From positions 94,001 through 158,000 of the forward strand of contig JANDJI010000001.1 in NCBI GenBank assembly GCA_024331125.1: a DNA stretch of 64,000 nucleotides, read 5' to 3'. The notes beneath the pieces were generated by a model. That model did no database searches. It had not been told where the DNA came from and worked only from the letters and a program-made list of their open reading frames with translations. Made by a program: the position numbers and the translations under genes. Of this stretch, positions 17,545 to 25,991 are shown piece by piece. Position 1 is the first letter of the stretch; each line of letters starts with the position of its first letter. This stretch comes from Nitrospira sp. (lineage in GTDB: Bacteria; Nitrospirota; Nitrospiria; Nitrospirales; Nitrospiraceae).

Positions 17545-17572
17545 ATAATAATTCTAACTAGAACTATGTCAA
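17545..17572 (-). promoter_or_regulatory. Sigma-70 promoter with operator-like palindrome in the spacer
   Basis: On the minus strand, a perfect -35 TTGACA (17567-17572) and a near-perfect -10 TATTAT (17545-17550) are 16 bases apart. The spacer contains the inverted repeat TTCTA-N2-TAGAA (17552-17563). The stretch is AT-rich in a GC-rich window. This is the usual layout for MarR- or HxlR-type repression. It would drive the NmrA gene at 16564-17421. No regulator gene lies next to it. Confidence 0.65.
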
Positions 17573-17680
17573 GGGAGAAAGTACCCGAACGGCGATCTGG
17601 GAGCTACATGACGGGAAGGGAAAACCGATGCATGGCCGACAGGATCTCTGGAATGTGAACGGTACGGTCGAAGCCCTTTT

Positions 17681-18115
17681 CTACTGCCACCCTCCGACTT
17701 CGTGACCTTTTTCCTCGAGACAATGCGTCATCGCGTCGGCATACGGAAGGTCCGGCACCAAGGGCTTATAGGCGCCGCCGGCTAGACCGACGGCCAATCC
17801 CAATCCGGCGCCGGACGCCGCGCCGATCGCCACCCCGGCAAGACCGCCGATCACGCCGGCCGACGCTCCCATGGCGCCGCCGAGCGTCACGCCAAGCACG
17901 GCGCCGGTCGCGGCATTGGCGCCTTGATACGCGCCAGGACGAAGTCCTTTCTGCTCGACTTGTTTTCGGCAGGCGGCCACATCTTCCTGCGCCTGTTGTT
18001 TCCCGTAAAACAGCAGTCGCTTGGTCGGGCGCAGCACCGGTTCCGGCGCGGCGCAGGCCGTGAGCCACGACATCAAGAGAAGCATCGCCAAGAAAGTGGA
18101 CGGGTGTTCCCTCAC
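17681..18115 (-). CDS. Glycine-zipper lipoprotein, copy 1
   Basis: This 144-residue protein has a lipoprotein signal ending in LTACA (Cys about 21). A segment with DVAACRKQVEQKG follows, then a 60-residue Gly/Ala-rich stretch with repeated GxxxG (GVTLGGAMGASAGVIGG...), typical of membrane-inserting glycine zippers. It ends CLEEKGHEVGGWQ, a motif shared with the gene at 18270. The three non-lipobox Cys positions are also similar. Function unknown; probably outer membrane attached. Confidence 0.75.
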   Translation of the reverse strand: MREHPSTFLAMLLLMSWLTACAAPEPVLRPTKRLLFYGKQQAQEDVAACRKQVEQKGLRPGAYQGANAATGAVLGVTLGGAMGASAGVIGGLAGVAIGAASGAGLGLAVGLAGGAYKPLVPDLPYADAMTHCLEEKGHEVGGWQ

Positions 18116-18269
18116 CCATTCAGCTTACCCGACGAAGGGACAGAAGCCGAACACATTCCATTTTCCATCCGCCTCTGTTTCCCGTATTTGACGAACGGCC
18201 GTTCCGCCCCGCGTCGTTTTCTCCCGTCGTCGGTGTTCCGCGGCCGATGCGAGACCGGCTGGTTTTTCT

Positions 18270-18707
18270 TCACTGCCATCCGGTCACTTCATATCCCTTC
18301 TCTTGCAGACATCGGTTGACGAAATTCTTGTAGGCGGGCGCCGGCTCCGACGAGCGAGACCCAAGCGAGAACAGCCCGCTCAGAAATCCCCACGTCGCGC
18401 CGCTTGCCGCCCCGATCATCGATCCTCTGCCCGCTGAACCGGAGATGGCCCCTCCCACAGCGCCACTGGCCGCTCCAACGGCGGCTCCCATGGCCGTCCG
18501 TTTGGCCACTTCCCCGCCTTTTCCATTTCCCTCCTCCGCACCGGCAACTTCCGCCTGCTTTCGACAGGCCTCAATATCCTGCTCGGCCGCCTCTCTGCCG
18601 ACCGATTGAAGATGAGGATTGGGATACAGCACCGGTTTTGCCGTAGAGCAGGCCGCAAGAAGAACGACGCCCGTTGCAATGCAGAGCCCCGTGCTCATTC
18701 TTGTCAT
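18270..18707 (-). CDS. Glycine-zipper lipoprotein, copy 2
   Basis: This is a 145-residue paralogue of the gene at 17681. The lipobox is LLAAC (Cys about 20), followed by DIEACRKQAEVAG, a GxxxG-rich segment (AMGAAVGAASGAVGGAISG) and the terminal CLQEKGYEVTGWQ. The frame runs upstream through the DUF167 gene, but the ATG at 18707 has AAGGA upstream and gives a proper signal peptide; the ATG at 18698 is an alternative. It follows the DUF167 gene by 14 bases. Confidence 0.75.
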   Translation of the reverse strand: MTRMSTGLCIATGVVLLAACSTAKPVLYPNPHLQSVGREAAEQDIEACRKQAEVAGAEEGNGKGGEVAKRTAMGAAVGAASGAVGGAISGSAGRGSMIGAASGATWGFLSGLFSLGSRSSEPAPAYKNFVNRCLQEKGYEVTGWQ

Positions 18708-18721
18708 GGCGTAATCATTCC

Positions 18722-19030
18722 TTATCCTTGCGGCGAGGCCAATCGAGCCAGCACCCACTCGGCGGATACCCCGGCGAGGGTGACTCGCTTCTGCCTGCTC
18801 GTCTCCCCGCTCCGAATGGAAACGCGACTCCGCGGAATGTCGCACCGTTCGGCCAAAAATCGGATCAGCTCGGCATTGGCCGAACCATCCACCGGAGGAG
18901 CGGCCACACGAATTTTGACGGCCTCACCGTGCAAGCCGACGAACTCGGTACGGCTCGCCTTGGGTTGGATGTAAACCTGAAGCGTCACCCGGTCTTTGTT
19001 TTCCGAGGCAACGGCGCGACGGATATCCAT
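18722..19030 (-). CDS. DUF167 (YggU family) protein
   Basis: This 102-residue protein carries the DUF167 core: LQVYIQPKASRTEFVGLHGEAVKIRVAAPPVDGSANAELIRFLAERCDI, then a strand-turn-helix with SGETSRQKRVTL. The family is conserved in bacteria and archaea, usually near cell-division or YggT genes, and its biochemical role is unsettled. Here it lies 20 bases downstream of a CbbQ-type ATPase gene and 14 bases before a lipoprotein gene, so co-transcription is likely. Confidence 0.9.
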   Translation of the reverse strand: MDIRRAVASENKDRVTLQVYIQPKASRTEFVGLHGEAVKIRVAAPPVDGSANAELIRFLAERCDIPRSRVSIRSGETSRQKRVTLAGVSAEWVLARLASPQG

Positions 19031-19050
19031 GAGGGACGGCCGTGGGTGCG

Positions 19051-19866
19051 TTAAAAGATCGCTTTCGCCAATTCCAGAATGCTGCGCTGCATGTCCGGAT
19101 CGTCGGTGATCGGACGGGCGATCGCCGCGTCGCAGGCCTGTTCCGCCGGCACGCCCTGTTTCATCAATAGACCGGCGTAGATCAACAGCCTGGTGCTGAC
19201 TCCCTCTTCAAGCCCATGGTTTTTGAGATTGCGGACCTTGCCGCCGAGTTTCACCAGACGCTCGGCAATCTCCCGATCGACTCCCGCCTCCCGCTGGACC
19301 ACCGAGGTTTCAATGTCCGACGGAGGATAATCGAACTCGATCGCCATGAACCGCTGCTTCGTGCTTTGTTTGAGGTCCTTGAGCGCGCTCTGATAACCGG
19401 GATTATACGAGATCACCAGCATGAACTCGTCGGCGGCTTCGACAAGCTGGCCTTTTTTCTCGATCGGCAAGACCCGGCGGTCGTCGCTCAACGGGTGAAT
19501 GATAACAGTGGTGTCCTTGCGGGCCTCCACCACTTCATCCAGATAGACGATCGCACCGTGTTTGACGCCGATCGTCAACGGGCCGTCCATCCACACGGTT
19601 TCTTGTCCTTGGAGCAGATAGCGTCCGACGAGGTCCGAGGCCGTGAGGTCTTCATGGCAAGCGACCGTGATCAGCGGCCGACCCAGCTTGTACGCCATGT
19701 GCTGGACGAATCTGGTCTTGCCGCATCCCGTAGGTCCCTTGAGCATCACGGCCATTTTGTTGCGCGCCGCGATGCCGAAGAGACCGATCTCGCCGCGAAC
19801 CTCGACATAAAAGGGTTCCCGCTCGATCCGGTAACGGCCGATATCGACTTCCCGCCCTGATGACAT
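19051..19866 (-). CDS. CbbQ/NirQ/NorQ-type AAA+ ATPase (MoxR superfamily)
   Basis: This 271-residue ATPase has Walker A GPTGCGKT at 44-51, Walker B IVYLDEV near 112-118, and the CbbQ-specific [16 protein letters not shown] and [29 protein letters not shown] segments. The family remodels metalloenzymes such as Rubisco or nitric oxide reductase, normally with a von Willebrand-A partner (CbbO/NorD). No partner, Rubisco or nor gene is in this window, so the client is unknown. The C-terminal helical part (SPTRLLIYA-like [12 protein letters not shown]) is complete. Confidence 0.9.
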   Translation of the reverse strand: MSSGREVDIGRYRIEREPFYVEVRGEIGLFGIAARNKMAVMLKGPTGCGKTRFVQHMAYKLGRPLITVACHEDLTASDLVGRYLLQGQETVWMDGPLTIGVKHGAIVYLDEVVEARKDTTVIIHPLSDDRRVLPIEKKGQLVEAADEFMLVISYNPGYQSALKDLKQSTKQRFMAIEFDYPPSDIETSVVQREAGVDREIAERLVKLGGKVRNLKNHGLEEGVSTRLLIYAGLLMKQGVPAEQACDAAIARPITDDPDMQRSILELAKAIF

Positions 19867-19977
19867 ACGTCAAGCTTTTCGGCCTGCGAAGACGGCTTCG
19901 TTCACTTCCTCGATTGATTGCGGGCTCACGATAAACGGAACGACACGGGAAGATCAAGCGCAAGCCGAGCGAGGTCG

Positions 19978-22290
19978 TTACGCAACGTTGGCCCGATCCA
20001 GCACTTCTCTCACCTTTTGAGCCAGATTGACCGGAGTAAACGGCTTTTGGAGGAAATTGGTCTCCAGGTTGACTTCGCCCTTCTTAAAGACCGGATGGTC
20101 GGGATAGCCGGACATATACAGCACCTTGGCTTCCGGTCGCAGCTCCGCCAGTTTGCCGGCCACTTCCGGTCCGCTCATTTGCGGCATCACGACGTCGGTG
20201 ATCAAGAGATGAATCGGTCCCACGTGTTTGGTCCCGACCAACAGCGCCTCGATACCGTGTCGAGCCACCAGCACGTGATAGCCGTTCATCCGCAAGGTCT
20301 CCTGCACGAGGCCGCGGACACCCGGGTCGTCTTCCACCAGCAAAATCGTTTCATGTCCCCGCTCTCCATCGGCTCCCTGCTGCGGCGATTCACTGTCCTG
20401 GGCACCTTCGACCAGGCGCGGGAAAAAGATCGTGCAGGTCGTCCCCCGCCCCGGTTCACTCTCGATTCCGATCAGACCCCCGCTCTGCCTCACGATGCCG
20501 TACACCGTCGAGAGCCCGAGCCCCGTTCCCTTTCCGCTTTCCTTGGTTGTGAAAAACGGCTCGAATAAATGGGCCTGCACTTCCTCGCTCATGCCGTGAC
20601 CGGAGTCTTTGATCGCCAGCATCACGTACGCGCCTTCCTCCAGCGTGACTTTTCCCCGGCGCGTTTCTTTGGCCGCCGTGACGTTTCGAGTCTCGATCGT
20701 CAGCCGGCCGCCGGTCGGCATGGCGTCCCGCGCGTTGACGGCCAGGTTCATGATGACCTGCTCGATCTGTCCCGGATCGGCTTTGATCGGCCAGACTTCT
20801 TCCTGAAGATCCGTCCAAACCTCGATGATATCCTCGCCGACCAGGCGCCGCAGCATGCCGTCCATGTTCTTGATGACGGCGTTCAGATCAACGACCTTGG
20901 CCGACACGATTTGGCGCCGGCTGAACGCCAACAACTGTTTCGTGAGCCCGGCGGCCCGATCTGCCGCCTTCTTCACTTCCTCCATGTCTCGGCGCATGGA
21001 ATCGCCCTGCGGAAGGCGGGTCAAAATCAATTCGCTGTATCCCCGGATGACCGTGAGCAAATTGTTAAAATCATGCGCGACGCCGCCGGCCAGCCGGCCG
21101 ATCGCTTCCATTTTCTGCGATTGCCGCAATTGCGCTTCCGCCTGGCGCAGCGCGTCCTCGGCCCTCGCGCGCTCGCAGAACTGCCCGATTTTGAGACCGA
21201 TGTCCGCCACCATCTTGAGCAGTTCGTCATCGGGCTCCTGGACGTGACGGCTGAAAAATTCGATCACGCCCTCGACTTCGCCGCAAACGCGAATCGGAAA
21301 CCCGACCGCGCCACGGAGCCCGGCCTGAGCCGCCACCGCCGACCGAGGTAAGGCAGTATTGTCGGCCACATCCCTCACCCAAATCGGAAATCCTCGTTCC
21401 CACACCCGACCGGGGATTCCCTCTCCCCGCTGAAAGACCAATTCCTCCGTCGCCTTGACGAATTCCTCGGGATCGCACGACGAGGCTCTCCATTGATGGA
21501 GAGGGCGCAAGACTCCCGACTGCGCGTCCACCTTCCAAAAGAAACCCAGGTCCCATTCCAAGCTGCCGCCGACCGCCTCCATGATCTGGGGAACGGCCTC
21601 TTGAAGGGAGGTAGCCACGCTCAGCACGCGGGTGACGGCATATTGCGCGGCGAGCCGCCGCTCGGCCTTGCGGCGGTCCGTAATATCGCGAACGAACGCG
21701 CTGAAGACATACGATTCGCCGATGCGAGCCGGCGACACCGACAATTCGACCGGAAAATCCCGGCCGCTTTTGTGCCGAGCCATGATCTCGATGCGGCGAT
21801 TCAAGATCGGCCCGACGCCGGTTTGGAGGTAGTGGCGCAACCCCTGTCTATGCGCCTCACGAACGGCCGGGGGAATGACCGTGTCGGCGAGCGGTCGTCC
21901 CACGGCCTCTTCTCTTGTCCAGCCGAAAACGGCCGTCGCTTGGGCGTTCCAATCCGTCACGACGCCGGCGGAGTCGATGATGATCACCGCGTCCAGCGCC
22001 GTCTCGATGATCGCCTGATTCCGTTCCTGACTTTGCAAGAGCGCCGTCTCGGCGGTCCGCGCCCAGGCGATCTCTTGCTGCGCCAGACGGTACTCCGCGC
22101 GCACGCGAACGCCGACCCAGACAAGCAGCGCCAACAACGGAAGCCAGATTGTCGCCCCAAGGCCGCGCACGGCGTAGTCGATGAGAAACGTCCCGACGCC
22201 CAGCGCGACGACGGCGGCCATCATCGGAAACGTCGCCCGCCCCTTCCGTCGGGGCTCCGTCGAAGTTTGTGCGGTCGGATTGCGGCTCAT
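19978..22290 (-). CDS. Hybrid sensor histidine kinase (TM-PAS-GAF-HisKA-HATPase-REC)
   Basis: This is a 770-residue membrane kinase. Two membrane helices lie at about 22-42 and 46-64. A PAS domain follows (NQAIIETALDAVIIIDSAG), then a GAF domain, HisKA with phospho-acceptor in GGVAHDFNNLLT, HATPase_c (NLAVNARDAM, KDSGHGM, GTGLGLSTVYGI) and a C-terminal receiver (LLVEDDPGVR, ITDVVMPQMSG). The start is the ATG at 22290, which overlaps the upstream stop as ATGA. The HDFNN group often works through its own receiver or a phosphorelay. The signal is unknown; the GAF domain may bind a small molecule. Confidence 0.93.
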   Translation of the reverse strand: MSRNPTAQTSTEPRRKGRATFPMMAAVVALGVGTFLIDYAVRGLGATIWLPLLALLVWVGVRVRAEYRLAQQEIAWARTAETALLQSQERNQAIIETALDAVIIIDSAGVVTDWNAQATAVFGWTREEAVGRPLADTVIPPAVREAHRQGLRHYLQTGVGPILNRRIEIMARHKSGRDFPVELSVSPARIGESYVFSAFVRDITDRRKAERRLAAQYAVTRVLSVATSLQEAVPQIMEAVGGSLEWDLGFFWKVDAQSGVLRPLHQWRASSCDPEEFVKATEELVFQRGEGIPGRVWERGFPIWVRDVADNTALPRSAVAAQAGLRGAVGFPIRVCGEVEGVIEFFSRHVQEPDDELLKMVADIGLKIGQFCERARAEDALRQAEAQLRQSQKMEAIGRLAGGVAHDFNNLLTVIRGYSELILTRLPQGDSMRRDMEEVKKAADRAAGLTKQLLAFSRRQIVSAKVVDLNAVIKNMDGMLRRLVGEDIIEVWTDLQEEVWPIKADPGQIEQVIMNLAVNARDAMPTGGRLTIETRNVTAAKETRRGKVTLEEGAYVMLAIKDSGHGMSEEVQAHLFEPFFTTKESGKGTGLGLSTVYGIVRQSGGLIGIESEPGRGTTCTIFFPRLVEGAQDSESPQQGADGERGHETILLVEDDPGVRGLVQETLRMNGYHVLVARHGIEALLVGTKHVGPIHLLITDVVMPQMSGPEVAGKLAELRPEAKVLYMSGYPDHPVFKKGEVNLETNFLQKPFTPVNLAQKVREVLDRANVA

Positions 22291-23789
22291 GGCTCGAATT
22301 CCGTCACGATCCAATTCTCAATGACGGCGACGGGATGATAATGCCGTTTGGCCGCGCGCAATCCCGGCAACCCAGCATCGTCCATGGCATTGATGAATGT
22401 TGCCCCATGGGTGATCGCGGCACGACAGGTTTCGCGAAACAGCCATTGACTTAGGCCAGGAATCGCCCGGTCTGCGACCTCGATCAGAACACACCAGGTT
22501 TGCGGTGTAAGCCAATAGCCGAAGGTATATGCCACGACCTCATTGCCTTGAAGAGCCACGGTCCCCGATAGACCAATCCGTTTATATTCGGCAAACACCA
22601 ACGCATGGACCTCCATCGCATCCTCAAGAAACAGCGCGGCCGCTTCATCAAGAAATCCGGCCCGTTTCTGTTCCATCCACCGCATAAGCAGGGCCAAACA
22701 GCCGTCCCGGTCTTGCTCCCGATACGGCCGCGCGATGACGGTCCGCTCCCGTTCGACGCGATTGCAGAGCGCCCGTTGTGGTTTGTATCGGTCTCCGGCC
22801 AACGTCGCGACGTGCTCGGCTCGGTACAGATAATCCCCTTCTTTGGGCCGACAGCGCAGCCCCAACCGTTCAAAGATCGGTTTCTGAGGGGTCGTCACGT
22901 TTTCAATCCGGCCGACCGGCGACGCCCCGTTCCATCTTCGCATCAGTTCGAACGCGTCTCCCGCCGTTTCCTCCAGCGGCCTCGGTCCCAACGGAGGCAG
23001 CGGCATGAACCAGCCGTCCGGCGATTGCGCGAAAAGAAAGAACGTCCCCCCCGCTTCCATCCATCGGTACGGCAACAGAGTCGTCCAGACATAATGATAT
23101 GGAAAGGCGTATGCGGCCAATGCATCAGGACGCAGGAGGCCGGACGACTCCAGCGCCCGCGCGAACCGCGGCGCATCCGCCGGAGTAAGAGGATGCAACG
23201 AAGAAAGAGCGGACGGTGTCCGCGTGAGACGGGTCGTCAATGTCGGAAGGGACCGCACAATCACCACGTCTTCCTGAAAAGGGCCGACCAATCGGGGATT
23301 GGCCGCGATGATCTCGATCCACGATGCCTTCTCCAGCCAACCGGCGACCCGCTCCGCATAGGCCGTGATCGCGGCAGGAACGGAATCGTGCAGATGCGGA
23401 CACTTGGTATCCCATCCGAGCACGATTTCCTCATGGGACTCGTTCCACATCAGCGCCAAGGGATAGAGCCGGCAGTCCAACGGCCGCGCCTCATAGATAG
23501 TGCATCGACCGGACGACACATCGAACGCCGGGCAGACATAGCCCTCCCCTTGCGGATTTTTGACGAGATCGACCTGCGAGCCGGATCGGTCCGGGAAGTA
23601 GTCGCCGGAGAGGCCGCGCGCTTCGGCCTCCGCGATTTCCTGCCGGGTAAAATAGGGGCGAAGAAAGCTATCGGCTTCCGGGAAACGACAGCAGACGTCG
23701 CACAGACGACAAGCCGAATCAGGCACGAATTGCGGCAACGCCTTCGGCGACACCGTGAGGGAAGAAGGTTCGCTCGTATGCGTGCCCAT
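22287..23789 (-). CDS. YkgJ-type cysteine cluster domain fused to DUF2156 (LPG synthetase C-terminal-like) domain
   Basis: This is a 500-residue fusion. Residues about 25-135 form the YkgJ zinc/iron-chelating cluster (C27, C30, C33, C34, C86, C96, C106, C130), with the hallmark CTIYEARPLDCRLYP. Residues about 205-500 resemble DUF2156, the GNAT-like domain found at the end of lysylphosphatidylglycerol synthases (FPYHYVWTTLLPY, PIFERLGL, FINAMDDAGLPGLRAAKRHYHP). No membrane segments are visible, unlike MprF. It may transfer an acyl group from a charged tRNA or other donor. It overlaps the histidine kinase gene and is divergent from the ATP-grasp-like gene at 23988. Confidence 0.8.
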   Translation of the reverse strand: MGTHTSEPSSLTVSPKALPQFVPDSACRLCDVCCRFPEADSFLRPYFTRQEIAEAEARGLSGDYFPDRSGSQVDLVKNPQGEGYVCPAFDVSSGRCTIYEARPLDCRLYPLALMWNESHEEIVLGWDTKCPHLHDSVPAAITAYAERVAGWLEKASWIEIIAANPRLVGPFQEDVVIVRSLPTLTTRLTRTPSALSSLHPLTPADAPRFARALESSGLLRPDALAAYAFPYHYVWTTLLPYRWMEAGGTFFLFAQSPDGWFMPLPPLGPRPLEETAGDAFELMRRWNGASPVGRIENVTTPQKPIFERLGLRCRPKEGDYLYRAEHVATLAGDRYKPQRALCNRVERERTVIARPYREQDRDGCLALLMRWMEQKRAGFLDEAAALFLEDAMEVHALVFAEYKRIGLSGTVALQGNEVVAYTFGYWLTPQTWCVLIEVADRAIPGLSQWLFRETCRAAITHGATFINAMDDAGLPGLRAAKRHYHPVAVIENWIVTEFEP

Positions 23790-23940
23790 TGGAAGTCATC
23801 ATACGATGCCGGCCTCGACGTAGCAAGCAAGGAGCGGCTTCTAGGCGTCGGCGTAGCGTGCCGGCGGCCGCCGGACGCCACGAGCGACCTCTTAACCCTT
23901 GTCTGCCTCTTACCCATCATCTTGCATCTTGCCAGCCTTA

Positions 23941-23977
23941 CTTGTCGAACCTCGCCGTCCTCGCCCCCTTGTCGAAC
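23941..23977. repeat. Direct repeat CTTGTCGAAC before the ATP-grasp-like gene
   Basis: CTTGTCGAAC occurs at 23941-23950 and again at 23968-23977, a spacing of 27 bases. It sits in the 198-base gap between divergent genes, just ahead of the ATG at 23988. It could bind a regulator. The gap also has the palindrome CCGGCGGCCGCCGG at 23861-23874 and no clear -35/-10 pair. Confidence 0.3.
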
Positions 23978-23987
23978 GTTGAGGCCC

Positions 23988-25628
23988 ATGTTAGCATTCA
24001 ACCGGTTTGCGCCTCCTGCACGTTTCAGACTGACGGTCAAAAGGAACCTCTCGTTGGCTCAGACTGAATCCTCCTGCCTTTCACATCAAGCACGCCAAGC
24101 CGAGACGGCGGTGAACCGTTGCCTTGCCATTCGCCGATATCTGCGCGATGCCGGGCTCTTCACGTCATTCCTCGACCATGATCCACCGGTCTCACCCCGA
24201 ACGGCATCGTGGCGCATCAGCCCCCGCCCCTTGTTGTTGTCCCGCGACCAACTCGCGTTTTTCACGGCGCTGGGGCCGCAGTTGTTTTCGTTCTATCGGG
24301 CGTTGAACCGCTTGTATCACGAAAGCGCCAAGGGAACCCGACCGGCCTGGATCGCCCGGTACCTGGATCAAGGCAAGCCGGAAGGCTTGATCGCGTACAG
24401 CCGCATGAAACGGTTCCGGGAATCGTTGCCGACCGTCATTCGGCCCGACGTCATTCCTACACAGGACGGCATGATCATCACGGAACTCGATTCGGTGCCG
24501 GGCGGGATCGGCCTGACCGCCGCGATGAGCCACGCCTACGCCGATCAAGATCTTGAGCACTCGGCGCTCGACGCGGCGCCCCGCTATGAACTGATCGGAG
24601 ACAGAAACGGAATGGTACGCGGTTTCGCCGCGATGTTGGGGGCGGCCCGACGACCGGACGGTTGTGTCGCCGTTGTCGTGTCCGACGAAGCGAAAGACTA
24701 CCGGCCGGAAATGGCCTGGTTGGCGATCGAGCTGAGAAAGCACGGTACGCCCGTTTGGTGCGTCGAGCCGCGGGAGCTCCGCTTTACGGAGGGAGAACTT
24801 CGTCTTCATACCGACGAGGGCGAGCGACGCGTCGGTCTCATCTACCGATTTTACGAACTGTTCGATCTGCCCAACGTCCCCAAGGCCGAACTGATCCAAT
24901 ACGCCGCCAAGAAAGAATGGGTGGCGGTCACGCCTCCCTACAAACCGGCGCTGGAGGAAAAATCGGCCTTCGCGCTCCTTCATCACCCCGTGCTAAGATC
25001 CTATTGGGACAAGCAGCTCGGTGCCGATTGTTTTCTCCACCTGAGGACTATCATGCCGAGAACCTGGATCCTTGACCCGGCGCCCATTCCTCCAACCGCC
25101 GTCATTCCGAATCTCTACGTGGAGGAGCGCCCCGTTTCCGATTGGACCGATCTCGAAACAGCCACTCAAAAGGAGCGCCACTTTGTGATCAAACCGTCGG
25201 GGTTTTCGGAACTGGCGTGGGGAAGCCGAGGGGTGTCGATCGGACATGACCTCCCCCAGACGGAGTGGGCCGGCGCCCTTCGCCGAGCCCTCGCCTCCTT
25301 TCCGACGACTCCCCATGTTTTGCAGGAATTCCACAAGGGACGTCTGTTTGAAGTGGACTATCTTGACGAACGGACCGGATCAATGGCTCGTATGGCCGGG
25401 CGGGCTCGGCTGTCGCCGTACTATTTCGTGACTGGCGAAGAGGTCCGGTTGGCTGGTATCCTGGCGACGATCTGTCCGGCCGATAAAAAGATCATCCACG
25501 GCATGCAGGATGCGGTGATGACGCCCTGCGCCGTCGTCAATGACGCCGCGTCAGTGAACGGCGAAGGCGCGCGAGACACGACGATGGATGGTCGGCCCGG
25601 CTCCCCGGACAGAGAACGCCGCGCGTAA
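23988..25628 (+). CDS. Large conserved-looking protein with ATP-grasp-like C-terminal half
   Basis: This is a 546-residue protein with no annotation I can name. The middle has IITELDSVPGGIG (about 164-174), reminiscent of the substrate/nucleotide sites of glutathionylspermidine-synthase-like and permuted ATP-grasp enzymes. Later come VIKPSGFSELAWGSRGVSIG (400-419, a glycine-rich grasp loop with its Lys) and HVLQEFHKGRLFEVDY (443-458, a hinge-like Q-E). This supports an ATP-dependent carboxylate ligase. I took the ATG at 23988 (GAGG three bases before it); a GTG at 24111 is possible. The frame is open much further upstream only as antisense to another gene. It is followed 7 bases later by a glutaredoxin-like gene. 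Confidence 0.75.
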   Translation: MLAFNRFAPPARFRLTVKRNLSLAQTESSCLSHQARQAETAVNRCLAIRRYLRDAGLFTSFLDHDPPVSPRTASWRISPRPLLLSRDQLAFFTALGPQLFSFYRALNRLYHESAKGTRPAWIARYLDQGKPEGLIAYSRMKRFRESLPTVIRPDVIPTQDGMIITELDSVPGGIGLTAAMSHAYADQDLEHSALDAAPRYELIGDRNGMVRGFAAMLGAARRPDGCVAVVVSDEAKDYRPEMAWLAIELRKHGTPVWCVEPRELRFTEGELRLHTDEGERRVGLIYRFYELFDLPNVPKAELIQYAAKKEWVAVTPPYKPALEEKSAFALLHHPVLRSYWDKQLGADCFLHLRTIMPRTWILDPAPIPPTAVIPNLYVEERPVSDWTDLETATQKERHFVIKPSGFSELAWGSRGVSIGHDLPQTEWAGALRRALASFPTTPHVLQEFHKGRLFEVDYLDERTGSMARMAGRARLSPYYFVTGEEVRLAGILATICPADKKIIHGMQDAVMTPCAVVNDAASVNGEGARDTTMDGRPGSPDRERRA

Positions 25629-25635
25629 ATTTGGC

Positions 25636-25971
25636 ATGCCTATCACGCTGTACCACGTAGACTGGTGCCCCGACTGTCTCGTCGTCCGCCGCAAACTGGC
25701 CGACTTGGAACTCGACTACCATGCCGTGACCGTCCCGGATGTCAGGCGACTGCGGACGCAAGTCCACCAAGTGTCGGGCCAATACTACGTGCCGGTTCTC
25801 CAAGACGGAGACCTCGTCCTGACGGAGACCACCGACATCCTGGCCTACCTGGATGAGCGATACGGGCCCGCGGAGACGAACGACGAAACAAAGCGATTCC
25901 GATCGCAGACGAGAACGACGCCGGAGTCGCCGGAAACCGGCGACGAGTACCCCTCTTGCCGAATCAACTGA
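25636..25971 (+). CDS. Glutaredoxin/GST N-terminal-like thioredoxin-fold protein
   Basis: This 111-residue protein begins MPITLYHVDWCPDCLVVRRKLADLELDY, a glutaredoxin fold with CPDC in place of CPYC. It continues with QYYVPVLQDGDLVLTETTDILAYLDERYG, which carries the cis-Pro loop and the GST/Grx Glu-Thr segment. The C-terminal 25 residues are polar and probably disordered. No clear ribosome-binding site precedes the ATG, which fits coupling to the ATP-grasp-like gene 7 bases upstream. The likely role is thiol redox or glutathione-type chemistry. Confidence 0.8.
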   Translation: MPITLYHVDWCPDCLVVRRKLADLELDYHAVTVPDVRRLRTQVHQVSGQYYVPVLQDGDLVLTETTDILAYLDERYGPAETNDETKRFRSQTRTTPESPETGDEYPSCRIN

Positions 25972-25991
25972 TTCCAACCAAAGGCCGAGTC

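Noticed and set aside
23861-23874. Palindrome CCGGCGGCCGCCGG in the divergent gap
   Set aside because: Such GC palindromes are expected by chance in this composition, and there is no second copy nearby.
22605-23987. Upstream extension of the ATP-grasp-like gene to about 1007 residues
   Set aside because: This part is antisense to the YkgJ-DUF2156 gene, and its translation is low-complexity Arg/Pro/Gln without motifs. The real start is taken at 23988.
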